Of a DNA stretch of 64,000 nt, positions 17,837 to 26,401 are shown one piece after another. The notes beneath the pieces are model-generated. The model had not been told where the DNA came from. It made no database searches and worked only from the letters and a program-made list of their open reading frames with translations. Within the stretch, counting starts at the first letter, position 1. Each line of letters opens with the position of its first letter. A program made the translations under genes and the position numbers. The DNA is from an uncultured Pseudoflavonifractor sp. (lineage in GTDB: Bacteria; Bacillota; Clostridia; Oscillospirales; Oscillospiraceae). Location of the stretch: the NCBI RefSeq assembly GCF_944387805.1, contig NZ_CALXGI010000001.1, positions 1 to 64,000 on the forward strand, written 5' to 3'.

Positions 17837-19015
17837 ATGTACGACTTTACCACCCTCCGCCCCCGGCGGAACATGGGCGCGGAGAAATGGTCCGCATTTG
17901 AGGCCATGAATGTGGATAACCCGGCCCTGGTTCCCTATTCGGTGGCGGATATGGAGTTTGCCGCGGCCCCTCAGATTACCGCCGCCATCCAGAAGGCCGC
18001 TTCCTTCGGCGTCTACGGCTACACCATTGCCGATGGCCCCTATAAGCAGGCGGTGTGCCGCTGGATGGCACGGCGCCACCACTGGAGCGTGGAGCCGGAG
18101 TGGATATTCCAGACCTTCGGCGTAGTGCCTGCCATGAATCTGGCTGTCCACGCCCTGACCCTGCCCGGCGAGGGGGTCGTCATCCAGCCGCCGGTGTACC
18201 CGCCCTTCCGCAGGGTGGTGGAAAACACCGGCCGCAGAGTATGGGAGAACCCTCTGAGGCTGGAGAACGGCCGGTATGTCATGGACCTGGAGAGCCTGGA
18301 GACGCTGGCAGCCCGGCCTGACGTGAAGCTGTTCTTCCTCTGCTCCCCCCACAACCCGGTGGGCCGGGTGTGGACCAGAGAGGAGCTCCAGGCGGCGGCG
18401 GACATCTGCGCCCGCCACGGCGTCACTGTGTTCTCTGATGAGATTCACGCCGACTTTGTCCATCCCGGGCATGTCCACACCCCTTTTGCCGCCCTGGACG
18501 GTCCCGCCGCCCAGGGGTGCATCGTGGGCACCTCCGCCAGCAAGAGCTTCAACCTGGCCGGACTGGCCACCGCCAACATCATTGTCCCTGACGATGGCCT
18601 GCGCGCCGCCCTGCTGGACAAGCAGGTGGGGTATACGGGAGAGTATACAAACTACTTCGGCCTGGCTGCCACCCGGGCCGCCTATGAGGAGGCGGAGGAC
18701 TGGCTGGAGGAGCTTCTGGAGGTAATCCGGGGCAATTATGAGTACTGCAAGGCGTTTCTCAGGGAGAAATTCCCCTCCGTCATCACCTATCCCATGGAGG
18801 GAACCTATCTCATGTGGTGCGACTTCCGCAGCCTGGGCCTGACGCCGGAGGAACAGGAGAAGTTCTTCCTCTCCTGCCAGCTCTGCCTGGACGAGGGCTA
18901 TATCTTCGGCCCCCAGGGCGCGGGTTTTGAGCGCATCAACCTGGCCTGTCCCCGCCAGTGCCTGGAGGCGGCCATGGAGCGCCTGGACCGGGCGGCGGAG
19001 GGGCTGCCCCGCTGA
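17837..19015 (+). CDS. MalY/PatB-type aminotransferase / cystathionine beta-lyase
   Basis: 392-residue fold-I PLP enzyme. N-terminal NVDNPALVPYSVADMEF, CSPHNPVGRVW (PLP Asn), FSDEIHADF (Asp-x-x-x-His) and SASKSFNLAGL (PLP Lys) match the MalY/PatB family, which cleaves C-S bonds of cystathionine and related S-conjugates. GGGAGG lies 7-8 bases before the ATG. Substrate range cannot be read from the sequence. Confidence 0.9.
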   Translation: MYDFTTLRPRRNMGAEKWSAFEAMNVDNPALVPYSVADMEFAAAPQITAAIQKAASFGVYGYTIADGPYKQAVCRWMARRHHWSVEPEWIFQTFGVVPAMNLAVHALTLPGEGVVIQPPVYPPFRRVVENTGRRVWENPLRLENGRYVMDLESLETLAARPDVKLFFLCSPHNPVGRVWTREELQAAADICARHGVTVFSDEIHADFVHPGHVHTPFAALDGPAAQGCIVGTSASKSFNLAGLATANIIVPDDGLRAALLDKQVGYTGEYTNYFGLAATRAAYEEAEDWLEELLEVIRGNYEYCKAFLREKFPSVITYPMEGTYLMWCDFRSLGLTPEEQEKFFLSCQLCLDEGYIFGPQGAGFERINLACPRQCLEAAMERLDRAAEGLPR

Positions 19016-19240
19016 GTGTTTTACCTGTGAAAGCTCTGCCTCGGTATGGTGCTTTTTGCCCCATATTGTCTTGCTTTTCGAACTAGATGCTTAAATGATA
19101 AACATATTGACTTCTTCTGAAAGGAAGTTATGCTCAGGACGCGGCCTGCGCTGTCGTGCCGGCGTTCGCCCCCCCCTGAACCCATGCGGAAGGCGGCCCG
19201 CCTGCCCTGCCGGGCCTGAGTGCAGTCTGAACTGCAAATA
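19016..19240. other. Intergenic stretch without a recognised gene
   Basis: Non-coding interval between the convergent aminotransferase and ABC ATPase genes. It holds a short GGCCCG/CGGGCC inverted repeat (19195-19216) without a T tract. No ORF with a ribosome-binding site was seen. Confidence 0.5.
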
Positions 19241-19283
19241 AAAAAGTCCCGGGAGAGAAGAGAACTTCTCTCCCGGGACTTTT
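19241..19283. terminator. Bidirectional terminator
   Basis: AAAAAGTCCCGGGAGAGAAG pairs with CTTCTCTCCCGGGACTTTT around AGAA; a 19-20 bp stem with A and T tracts on either side. Confidence 0.93.
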
Positions 19284-19286
19284 GCA

Positions 19287-20009
19287 TTACAGCACCTTGG
19301 ACAGGAAGTCGATGGTGCGCTGCTCCTTGGGGTTTGCGAAAAAGGCGTGGGGCTCGTTCTGCTCCAGAATGTGGCCGCCGTCCATAAAGAGCACCCGGCT
19401 GCCCACCTCACGGGCAAAGCCCATCTCGTGGGTGACCACCACCATGGTCATGCCCTCATTGGCCAGCTCCTTCATGACGTCCAGCACCTCGCCCACCATC
19501 TCAGGGTCCAGGGCGGAGGTGGGCTCGTCAAAGAGCATCACCTTGGGCTTCATGGCCAGGGCGCGGACAATGGCGATGCGCTGCTTCTGGCCGCCGGAGA
19601 GCTGGCTGGGGTAGGACTCGGCCCGGTCCTTCAGGCCCACCCGGTCCAGCAGCTTCATGGCGGTCTCATCGGCCTCTTCCTGGCCCATCAGCTTGGTCTG
19701 CACCGGGGCCAGCGTGATGTTTTTGCGGATGGTCATGTTGGGGAACAGGTTGAAGTGCTGGAACACCATGCCCATCTGCCGCCGGACGGCGTTGATGTCG
19801 GTCTTTTTGTCGTTGACTACGGTACCCTCAAAGATGATTTTGCCCTTGGTGGGGGTCTCCAGCAGGTTCATGCACCGCAGGAAAGTGGACTTGCCCGAGC
19901 CGGAGGGGCCGATGATAACCACCTTTTCTCCCTGTTCGATGTGCTCGGAGATGTCGTCCAGCACCAGGTGGCTGCCAAAGGACTTGCTCAGATGTTCAAC
20001 GTCTATCAC
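19287..20009 (-). CDS. Polar amino acid ABC transporter ATP-binding protein (GlnQ/ArtP type)
   Basis: 240-residue ATPase of the polar amino-acid uptake family. Walker [10 protein letters not shown], signature LSGGQKQR, Walker [14 protein letters not shown] and the H-loop [10 protein letters not shown] are intact. It overlaps the permease gene by 14 bases, giving the order binding protein-permease-ATPase. Likely energises import of an amino acid; an arginine-type substrate is hinted at by an upstream ARG-box-like site. Confidence 0.93.
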   Translation of the reverse strand: MIDVEHLSKSFGSHLVLDDISEHIEQGEKVVIIGPSGSGKSTFLRCMNLLETPTKGKIIFEGTVVNDKKTDINAVRRQMGMVFQHFNLFPNMTIRKNITLAPVQTKLMGQEEADETAMKLLDRVGLKDRAESYPSQLSGGQKQRIAIVRALAMKPKVMLFDEPTSALDPEMVGEVLDVMKELANEGMTMVVVTHEMGFAREVGSRVLFMDGGHILEQNEPHAFFANPKEQRTIDFLSKVL

Positions 20010-20682
20010 TGGTACGCAGCCTCCTTTCCATGCGGGCGAAGATGATGGACAGCACCTTGGTGATGCAGAAATAGGCCACGGCGATGATAAGCAGCGGGCC
20101 GAAGGCGTCGTATGTCTTGCTCTGAATGGCGGAGTAGACCTTGGTCAGGTCGGTCAGGGCGATGTAGCCCACCACGGCGGTCTCCTTCACCAGCACGATG
20201 AATTCGCTGGTATAGGTGGGCAGGCAGTTCTTGATGGCCTGAGGGAAAATGATGTGCCACATGGTCTGGGTCTTGGTGAGACCCAGGGAGCGGCCGGCCT
20301 CCATCTGTCCCGGGTCCACGGCGTTGATGCCGGAGCGGTAGATCTCTGCCATATAGGCCGAGGAGTTGAGGCCAAAGGCCACAATAGCCACCACCATTTT
20401 GTTGTCCGTGACGTTGAGGAGCACCACGTTGTACATAATCAGCAGCTGCACCACCACAGGGATGCCCCGGATGATGTCGATGTAGGCCTGGGCGGGCCAG
20501 CGCAGGATCTTGTATCTGGACAGCTTCATCAGGCACAGCACCATGCCCAGCACGGTGCTGATGCAGATGGCCCCCAGGGTGATGGACACCGTCACCCCCA
20601 GGCCGTCCAGGTACAGCCGCCACCGGTCCTGGTAGAGAAAGGCCTGATAGAGCTTGTCCAGCAGGTCGAGGAGCATTTCCAC
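19996..20682 (-). CDS. Polar amino acid ABC transporter permease
   Basis: 228-residue HisM/GlnP-type permease with about five membrane helices. The EAA loop reads [35 protein letters not shown] near residue 85 is family-typical. It lies 111 bases downstream of the binding-protein gene. The gap contains GC-rich inverted repeats that could set the usual excess of binding protein over permease. Confidence 0.92.
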   Translation of the reverse strand: MEMLLDLLDKLYQAFLYQDRWRLYLDGLGVTVSITLGAICISTVLGMVLCLMKLSRYKILRWPAQAYIDIIRGIPVVVQLLIMYNVVLLNVTDNKMVVAIVAFGLNSSAYMAEIYRSGINAVDPGQMEAGRSLGLTKTQTMWHIIFPQAIKNCLPTYTSEFIVLVKETAVVGYIALTDLTKVYSAIQSKTYDAFGPLLIIAVAYFCITKVLSIIFARMERRLRTSDRR

Positions 20683-20793
20683 GGCAATCCCTGCCTCCTT
20701 GTTATAAATTGGTCATAGGGCGCAGGAGAGCCTGCTCCGCACAGGGGGCGGCGCAGGCTTCCTGGTATATCGCTTGGATTGTGGGCGCGGGGC

Positions 20794-21681
20794 TCAGGCC
20801 TGGGGCTTGGCCACCACGATGGACTGCACGGCCTCATAGTAGCCGTCGGTGAAGTTGGCGTTCTCCTCCCGCTCCTCGTTGCGGGTCAGGCCGGCGGCAA
20901 TGAAGTCAATCCGGCCGGACTGGAGGGCGGGGATGAGGGCGTCGAAGTCCATATTCTCAATCTGCAAGTCGTAGCCCATGGTGGCGCAGAGATAGGTGGC
21001 GTAGTCAATGTCAAAGCCCACCGGATTTCCCGCGTCGTCCAGATACTCAAAGGGCTCGAACTCGCAGTTGGTTCCCATCACCAGGGTGCCCTTGGACTCA
21101 TAAGCGGGCAGCTCGGGCAGCTGGGCATCCTCATTCTTGGAGATGTCCTTGTCCACAATGGCGTCGAAGGTACCGTTCTCCTTCAGGGTGGCCATGGCGG
21201 CGTTGAACTCCTCGGCCAGGGCGGCGCCCTCGTCGTTCTTCTGAGTAGCGATGGCGTAGGTCTCGCTCTCCTCGCTGGCGGGGAAGGGCAGCAGCATCAG
21301 CGCGTCAGGATTGGCGTCCACCAGGGACTGGGCGGGGTTGGTGTCGATGATGACGCAGTCCACGCGGCCGTTCATCAGCTCCATGCCGCACTGGGCGGCG
21401 GCCTTGAAGGCGCTGACCTCGGCGCCCTCGATGGCGTCAGCCACGTCGTTTCCGGTGGTGCCCTCCTGAACGGCAATCTTGGCGCCCTTCAGGTCGTCCA
21501 CGGAGGTCCAGGCGGCGGGGCCGGTGACCTCAGCGGTCTGGCTCCCACTGGGAGCGGTGCTGCCGGAGGGAGCGGGGGTGCCGACGTCGTCGCCGGTGGT
21601 ATCGCTGCCGCAGCCGGAGAGCAGGGAAAGGCTCATGCCGGCGGCAAGGGCAATTGCAAGAATTTTCTTCCAGGTTTTCAT
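20794..21681 (-). CDS. Amino acid ABC transporter substrate-binding lipoprotein, circularly permuted
   Basis: 295 residues with a lipobox (LSLLSGC, Cys24) and a Ser/Thr/Pro linker to about residue 57. The family-3 binding domain is in swapped order. Residues 58-180 (WTSVDDLKGAKIAVQEGTTG to NGTFDAIVDKDI) correspond to the usual second part. Residues 198-294 (GTLVMGTNCEFEPFEYLDDA to YYEAVQSIVVAK) correspond to the usual first part. The join is a short linker (181-197). The ATG at 21681 has AAGGAG 9 bases upstream; the ATG two codons earlier is too close. Confidence 0.88.
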   Translation of the reverse strand: MKTWKKILAIALAAGMSLSLLSGCGSDTTGDDVGTPAPSGSTAPSGSQTAEVTGPAAWTSVDDLKGAKIAVQEGTTGNDVADAIEGAEVSAFKAAAQCGMELMNGRVDCVIIDTNPAQSLVDANPDALMLLPFPASEESETYAIATQKNDEGAALAEEFNAAMATLKENGTFDAIVDKDISKNEDAQLPELPAYESKGTLVMGTNCEFEPFEYLDDAGNPVGFDIDYATYLCATMGYDLQIENMDFDALIPALQSGRIDFIAAGLTRNEEREENANFTDGYYEAVQSIVVAKPQA

Positions 21682-21726
21682 GCTCATTCTCTCCTTAGAA
21701 TCCATCCGGGATTTTTGATTGACTGG

Positions 21727-21755
21727 ATTATACACCTCATGCAGGAATAAAGCAA
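21727..21755 (-). promoter_or_regulatory. Promoter of the amino acid ABC operon
   Basis: Minus strand: -35 TTGCTT (21755-21750), 17-base spacer, -10 TATAAT (21732-21727). Confidence 0.75.
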
Positions 21756-21794
21756 GTATTTTTTGGATTTTTGTGGGTTGCATTCAAAAATAGC

Positions 21795-21808
21795 TGAATG
21801 AATATTCA
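21795..21808 (-). promoter_or_regulatory. ARG-box-like palindrome (ArgR/AhrC site candidate)
   Basis: TGAATGAATATTCA fits the ArgR/AhrC half-site pair TGAAT-N4-ATTCA. It lies about 40 bases upstream of the -35 element. An additional CATTCA/TGAATG pair is adjacent (21781-21800). Confidence 0.5.
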
Positions 21809-21835
21809 ATATGAGACATTTTGACCAGTACGCGG

Positions 21836-21876
21836 AGAGAAAAGGGACCGGCGCCGCAGCCGCGGCGCCAGTCCCA
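21836..21876 (-). terminator. Terminator after the GNAT gene
   Basis: Minus strand GGGACTGGCGCCGC/GCGGCGCCGGTCCC followed by TTTTCT. Confidence 0.88.
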
Positions 21877-21883
21877 AGGGTAA

Positions 21884-22762
21884 TCAGTCAAAGCCAAGGC
21901 CGAAATAGCCCGCCCGCTCTTCGCTCCAGGCCTGTCGGAGGTCCTCTTTCAGCCATTTGATCATAGCGAAGGGCTGGATATAGCTGCCAGGCAATCCGTC
22001 CCAAAGAGCGGGGGTGCGGATGAAGTACCGGTCGGCCTGGAGGGATTCTTTGAGCAGAGAGACGGCGTTCTCCATCAGGGAGGGGGAAACCAGAAGCTCC
22101 TTGATGACCAGACTGCTGTTGCCGGTGTACTCCACAGCGGCGCAGCCCTCGCGGCCGTCAATGACCACCCGGTAGAGTCCGCCGCCGCTCAAGTGAGACA
22201 CGCCCTCCTGAAAGGCCAGCAGCGCCTCGCCGTACTGGGTATGGAAGGTGCCTGCGAGAAGCCGCTCGCGCAGGCCGCCATAGGCGGCGGCGCCGACCGC
22301 CTCCAGACAGCTCCCGGCCGGGGCGGGAGGGATCATGCTCTCCAGCAGCTCCAGTTTCCGGGTAGAAAAGCAGTCGGTAAAGTCCACGGTCTCAAAGAAC
22401 TTGAACAGACCTGCCTCAGCAGGCACCACGGTGATGCAGTCCACATCCCGTTCCCGCAGGTACAGCTCCGAGTACCGGAGCAGCGCGCGGCCATGGCCCT
22501 GCTTGCGGGCGTTGGGGTCGGTGGCAAGGGCGTACACATAGGCGGAGGACAGCCGCTCCCCGTCCGGCAGCTCCAGCTCCAGGGGCAGCAGGGCCAGCAT
22601 GCTGCGCAGGACCCCGTCTTCTGTCAGAATCATAATGTCTTGCGGCTTGGCGCAGGTGCGGTAAAAAAGGTCGATATACGCCTCGTCGTCACCAAAGGCC
22701 GCCTTCCAAAGTGCCTTCTGATCCTTCAGCTCCTCCGCGTTGGAGGGACGGATCTCTACCAT
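21884..22762 (-). CDS. GNAT family N-acetyltransferase, two-domain
   Basis: 292 residues. The N-terminal GNAT domain has an acetyl-CoA loop resembling R-x-x-G-x-G/A (ATDPNARKQGHGRALL, near residue 85). The C-terminal half resembles the SCP2-like region of Eis-type acetyltransferases, with YIQPFAMIKWL near the end. The ATG at 22762 is preferred, with AAGGA 11 bases upstream; the ATG four codons earlier has no spacing for a ribosome site. Lies 58 bases after the DUF2156 gene. Acceptor unknown. Confidence 0.8.
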   Translation of the reverse strand: MVEIRPSNAEELKDQKALWKAAFGDDEAYIDLFYRTCAKPQDIMILTEDGVLRSMLALLPLELELPDGERLSSAYVYALATDPNARKQGHGRALLRYSELYLRERDVDCITVVPAEAGLFKFFETVDFTDCFSTRKLELLESMIPPAPAGSCLEAVGAAAYGGLRERLLAGTFHTQYGEALLAFQEGVSHLSGGGLYRVVIDGREGCAAVEYTGNSSLVIKELLVSPSLMENAVSLLKESLQADRYFIRTPALWDGLPGSYIQPFAMIKWLKEDLRQAWSEERAGYFGLGFD

Positions 22763-22820
22763 AGTATCACCCATCCTTCTATATTGAATGCTCGCCCCTT
22801 TGAGGCGGCGCCTGTGTGCC

Positions 22821-23735
22821 TTATGCCTGCCAGACTGCGCTGTATTTCTCCACCATCAGGTCGGGATAATAGGACTCCTTGGCCTTCCGCAGGCCCTCCA
22901 CCCCCATGTCGTCCTCCCGGTTCAGGTAGCGGACGTTGGGGTGGTGTTCCCGCACCCAGCGGGCAAACTCACGGTTGATGATGGTGTAAGCGCCCTGAAG
23001 CTCGCCGTAGGCCTTCTCGAAGTGGACGTCATAGGTGTCGGAAGAGAGCATATCGCCCATCGTGAAGGCCACCACCTCACCGTATACCCGGATCAGCCCG
23101 CCCTCCAGGCCGAGCTCGTGGTAGTGGTCTATGGCCAGGCGGAGGGCGCGGCCCTCGTCGCCTAGGTCCCGCTCTTCGGCGGCGCCCTCCCGGATCATGC
23201 TCCGGCGGTACCACTCCTTATCCATCTCCAGGCACTCGGCCAGGGTGTCCGGGGTGATGGGCTCGTAGACCCAGGAGGGGTTGTTCTCCAGAAAGCGGTT
23301 GATATGGTTGCGCTTTCCGTGGAGCTTCTTGCCGCCCAAATCGGCCAGCCGGTCAATCTCATAGAGATAATCCCAGCCGTCCCGGTCGGCTTCAAACCGG
23401 AACTGGCCGGGGAACAGAGCCTCCAGCTCTTCGGTCTGCGCCTTGGGAATGCAGACCAGCCGCAGAGGCTGGCCCTGGGCCTCCGCATCAGCCCGGAGGG
23501 CGTTGATGATGGCTGTGCGGTCCCCGCTGCCGGCAGGGTAGAGGTAGCTGCAGCCCAGGCCGCCGCACAGGCGCACCAGGAGGAAATTGTCCGCCTGAGC
23601 CACTTGGTGGCGGTAGGCATCCTTCCAAGTATATAGGTTGGTAAAATTATATTCGCAGCCCCGGTAGTCGGAACGGCGGAGCAGCTGATCCATCCAGCCC
23701 TTATCCGCCAGCTGGGGCGTCCGAAAGTCTATCAT
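22821..23735 (-). CDS. DUF2156 / phosphatidylglycerol lysyltransferase-like domain protein
   Basis: 304 residues of the DUF2156 family (GNAT-like fold, as in the catalytic domain of MprF). GKRNHINRFL, the DKEWYRRSM region and NREDDMGVEGLRKAKESYYP at the C-terminus are typical. The ATG at 23735 has GGAG upstream; a TTG at 23753 is a possible longer start. No membrane segments, so it is a soluble domain rather than full MprF. Function unknown; likely an aminoacyl or acyl transfer. Confidence 0.82.
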   Translation of the reverse strand: MIDFRTPQLADKGWMDQLLRRSDYRGCEYNFTNLYTWKDAYRHQVAQADNFLLVRLCGGLGCSYLYPAGSGDRTAIINALRADAEAQGQPLRLVCIPKAQTEELEALFPGQFRFEADRDGWDYLYEIDRLADLGGKKLHGKRNHINRFLENNPSWVYEPITPDTLAECLEMDKEWYRRSMIREGAAEERDLGDEGRALRLAIDHYHELGLEGGLIRVYGEVVAFTMGDMLSSDTYDVHFEKAYGELQGAYTIINREFARWVREHHPNVRYLNREDDMGVEGLRKAKESYYPDLMVEKYSAVWQA

Positions 23736-23961
23736 AACAGGTATGCGCTCCAATGCTAAAAATTTTGCGCCGGATAAACTGCTGGCGCTTTCGTTTTATT
23801 GTACCACATTTCCTAGTTGGAGACAATGAATTTGTTACCAGAGCGGCATTTTTTTGCCGCCTGTATCCGACGGAAACAGAGAAAAAGAGAAGAGGAAATT
23901 GTGAACTTTTTCACGCAATAAAGGCGAAAAACAGAAAAGAATGTGAAGAAAATAACTCTGC

Positions 23962-23990
23962 TTCACAGAAAAAGAAAAATATGCTATGAT
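23962..23990 (+). promoter_or_regulatory. Promoter of the first HPr/Crh-like gene
   Basis: -35 TTCACA (23962-23967), 17-base spacer, -10 TATGAT (23985-23990) in an AT-rich stretch. Confidence 0.6.
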
Positions 23991-24011
23991 AGGACAAAGG
24001 AGGGAGCATAT

Positions 24012-24254
24012 ATGACAGTCGTCCGAAAGTTCCACAGCGCGGAGGAACTCCGCCGCCTGCGCCGCATGGCCTGTTCCGTCCCTGAGGAGGTGCTGCTCCG
24101 GGAGCTGGAGGGGGACGCGCTGGCCGACGCCAAGTCCCTCATTGGCCTTTTTGCGCTGGATTACTCCCGTCCTGTCTGTATCGTTACCGACTCCCAGGAC
24201 TTGCTCTCGCAGCTGGATTATCTGGACGAAAAGACGAAGTGTATGCCATCCTGA
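24012..24254 (+). CDS. HPr/Crh-like small protein, paralog 1
   Basis: 80 residues with a strong AAAGGAGGG site 7 bases before the ATG. DAKSLIGLFALDYSRP around Ser42 aligns with the HPr segment around the regulatory Ser46 (LKSIMGVMSL). There is no histidine at the position of His15 of HPr. It is a clear paralog of the next small gene. Retention of the Ser site without the His site is Crh-like, so a regulatory rather than sugar-phosphotransfer role is inferred. Confidence 0.68.
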   Translation: MTVVRKFHSAEELRRLRRMACSVPEEVLLRELEGDALADAKSLIGLFALDYSRPVCIVTDSQDLLSQLDYLDEKTKCMPS

Positions 24255-24415
24255 AATTAAGGACAAACTAAAGCTGTGAAAAATTGAACTCACGCCAATA
24301 ATTATAGAATATAGGGTTAAAATTAGAACTCAAGAAATTTATTAATTAAAAAATAACGGGATAATAAGACATAAGATTCCGGTTAACTGGAAATGAAGAT
24401 TGTGGAAAGCGACCA

Positions 24416-24445
24416 TTGATTCAGACAAGCCTCTGATGATATACT
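24416..24445 (+). promoter_or_regulatory. Promoter of the second HPr/Crh-like gene
   Basis: -35 TTGATT (24416-24421), 18-base spacer, -10 TATACT (24440-24445). The rest of the 24255-24415 gap is AT-rich and shows no gene or clear terminator. Confidence 0.6.
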
Positions 24446-24472
24446 GAGAGTGCCTAAAGGAGGTGACCTTAA

Positions 24473-24715
24473 ATGGTTTTTGAAGCAAAGTTCGATTCCT
24501 TCAGCGAGATTGCCGAGGTGCAGAAGCTGGCCCAGGCAGTGGAAGAGCCGGTGTTTTTTGAGTCCGGGGACGGTTCTGTGCGCATTGACGCAGGGTCCTT
24601 TATCGGCCTGTTTGTACTGGACTTCTCCAAGCCGGTCAAGGTCGTCACCGACTCTGTGTATGTGATTCGCCGCCTGGAGCTGGCCAGCAGAGCAAAAGCG
24701 GCGCAGAAGGCATAA
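24473..24715 (+). CDS. HPr/Crh-like small protein, paralog 2
   Basis: 80 residues, preceded by AAAGGAGGTGAC, close to an ideal ribosome-binding site. IDAGSFIGLFVLDFSKP aligns with the HPr Ser46 region; the Ser is again residue 42. As in paralog 1, the catalytic His of HPr is absent. The two proteins share length and the GLFxLDxSxPVxxVTDS core but differ elsewhere. They have separate promoters, suggesting differential expression. Confidence 0.68.
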   Translation: MVFEAKFDSFSEIAEVQKLAQAVEEPVFFESGDGSVRIDAGSFIGLFVLDFSKPVKVVTDSVYVIRRLELASRAKAAQKA

Positions 24716-24746
24716 GCGCCTTCTCACAATAAAAATGAAATAAAGT

Positions 24747-24786
24747 GCGGCGCACTGTACAGACAGTGCGCCGCCTTTTATTTTAT
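24747..24786. terminator. Bidirectional terminator
   Basis: GCGGCGCACTGT/ACAGTGCGCCGC with a 4-base loop, then CTTTTATTTTA; convergent with the degV transcript. Confidence 0.9.
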
Positions 24787-24826
24787 GATGGAGGGTTTCA
24801 GGCCACAGGTCTGGGACCCTCTCATA

Positions 24827-25672
24827 TTATTGCTCTGCGCGGAAATAGACAATTCCGGTAGCGCCGGGACCGGCATGCGTGCCCACGACGCTGCCGATAT
24901 CGCTGGTAAAGACAGTAGCGCCGGCGATGGCGCCGGCAAAGAAAGCCTGGCACTCGGCCATGGCCTCGGGGGCGTTGGAATGGCCGAAGCCCACGGGCAG
25001 AGACAGGTCTGGGGCCTCTTTTTCCATCCGCTTGGCAATCCACTGGAAGGCGGCCTTCCGGCCCCGGGCCTTGCCGATGCCCTCCACCAGCCCGTTCTCA
25101 ATGGTGATGATGGGGGAGATGCCCAGCAGTCCGCCTACCACAGCGGTGGCGGTGGAGATGCGCCCGCCCATCTTCAGGTACTTCAGGGTGTCTACCACAG
25201 CCAGCAGGCGCACCCGGCCCGCCAGCGCCTCCAGGCGGGCGGCAAGCTCTCCCGCAGACAGCCCCTGGTCCCGCAGGGAGGCGGCCACCTCCACCAGCAG
25301 ACCCAGAGCAAAGGTTACAGTACGGGAGTCCACAATGTGAATTTTGTCCTCGCCGTCCACCATATCCCGGGCGATAAGGGCGCTCTGGCAGGTGCCGGAC
25401 ATAGCCCCGGAGATAAAGATGCCCACAATTTCATCCCCCTGGTCCAGGTATTTCCGGAACAGGGCGGCAAAGACCTCCGGGTTGATCTGAGAGGTGGTGG
25501 GCAGGGTCTCCGCCTTGGACAGCCGATCGTAGAACTCCGCGTTGGTGATGTCCACGCCGTCCCGGAAAATCTCCTGGCCGAACTGGACCGAGAGGGGAAT
25601 GACGTCCACCCCAATGGCCTCCCGGCGCTGGGGAGAGAGATCGCTGGTGCTGTCGGTGATAATACGGATCAT
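24827..25672 (-). CDS. DegV family fatty-acid-binding protein (FakB-like)
   Basis: 281 residues. The N-terminal IRIITDSTSDLSP and the GTHAGPGATGIVYF C-terminus are diagnostic of DegV. The family binds a fatty acid and presents it to FakA for phosphorylation. AGGAGG lies 8 bases before the ATG at 25672. It is 60 bases downstream of a MarR gene on the same strand, and the FakA-like gene is 7 kb away in this window. Lipid specificity cannot be read from the sequence. Confidence 0.92.
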   Translation of the reverse strand: MIRIITDSTSDLSPQRREAIGVDVIPLSVQFGQEIFRDGVDITNAEFYDRLSKAETLPTTSQINPEVFAALFRKYLDQGDEIVGIFISGAMSGTCQSALIARDMVDGEDKIHIVDSRTVTFALGLLVEVAASLRDQGLSAGELAARLEALAGRVRLLAVVDTLKYLKMGGRISTATAVVGGLLGISPIITIENGLVEGIGKARGRKAAFQWIAKRMEKEAPDLSLPVGFGHSNAPEAMAECQAFFAGAIAGATVFTSDIGSVVGTHAGPGATGIVYFRAEQ

Positions 25673-25732
25673 TTCAAATACCTCCTGCTGCATGCTGGCA
25701 GCATCATACTGTGCGTTTCTGAAAAAACGGCT

Positions 25733-26209
25733 TTATGCCTCCGCTCCGGCATAGGAGGAGAACATCTTCTCGCGGAAAAACAGGGATACCTGCCCCAGCG
25801 CCCTGACAAAGACCTGCGCCTCCTCCTGGGTGAGAAAGCCGAGCAGATTCTCCACCATCTCCTCGTGGAAGCGTTCATGGGCCTGGTTGGCATGGCGGGC
25901 CTTCTCCGTGGGAAGGATACGCACGACGCGCTTGTCGTGCTCGTCCCGGCGGCGGATTAAATAGCCCTTTCGCTCCAGCAGCGACACTGCTGTGGTCAGC
26001 GTACCCGCAGTTACCCGCTGGGCCGCAGCAATGGCGGTGGCCCGGTTGTCCAGCCCCTGGTCCGCCGCGCGGCAGACCTCTTCAATCAGGTGGAGCTCCC
26101 GAAGGGACAGCTCCTTCCGCTCGCTGGAGAGGGCCAGCTCCTCGGTCTTGAGAATATCGTGAAATACCTCAACTAAAAAGCGGTTGAGTTCCTCCCGGTG
26201 CTGATCCAC
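25733..26209 (-). CDS. MarR family transcriptional regulator
   Basis: 158-residue winged-helix regulator. The recognition region RVTAGTLTTAVSLLERKGYLIRR and wing DEHDKRVVRILPT are typical. The GTG at 26209 is chosen because AAAGGAGG lies 8 bases upstream; an earlier in-frame ATG at 26269 lies in the leader. It heads a two-gene unit with the DegV/FakB-like gene. A FabT-like role in fatty-acid control is plausible but unproven. Confidence 0.88.
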   Translation of the reverse strand: MDQHREELNRFLVEVFHDILKTEELALSSERKELSLRELHLIEEVCRAADQGLDNRATAIAAAQRVTAGTLTTAVSLLERKGYLIRRRDEHDKRVVRILPTEKARHANQAHERFHEEMVENLLGFLTQEEAQVFVRALGQVSLFFREKMFSSYAGAEA

Positions 26210-26288
26210 GGCGTTCGCCTCCTTTTTATGTTGTTTATGTTGCGGCCATACCCTGCGGATACAGCACACAGCGCTTTATTCAGCAGAC

Positions 26289-26318
26289 ATTATATAAAGG
26301 GATGGACAAAAAAGTCAA
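26289..26318 (-). promoter_or_regulatory. Promoter of marR-degV
   Basis: Minus strand: -35 TTGACT (26318-26313), 18-base spacer, -10 TATAAT (26294-26289). It is divergent from spoIIP. Confidence 0.72.
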
Positions 26319-26401
26319 GTATGTTTTGAAAGCCAAATTAAATGCCTGTCATACCCATCTGCCCCGCCGCATAGTCTTTCCCATGAAGGGATGGGATACG
26401 G

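Noticed and set aside
19195..19216. GGCCCG/CGGGCC inverted repeat as a terminator of the aminotransferase gene
   Set aside because: Short stem, 10-base loop and no T tract; the strong hairpin at 19241-19283 is the better terminator.
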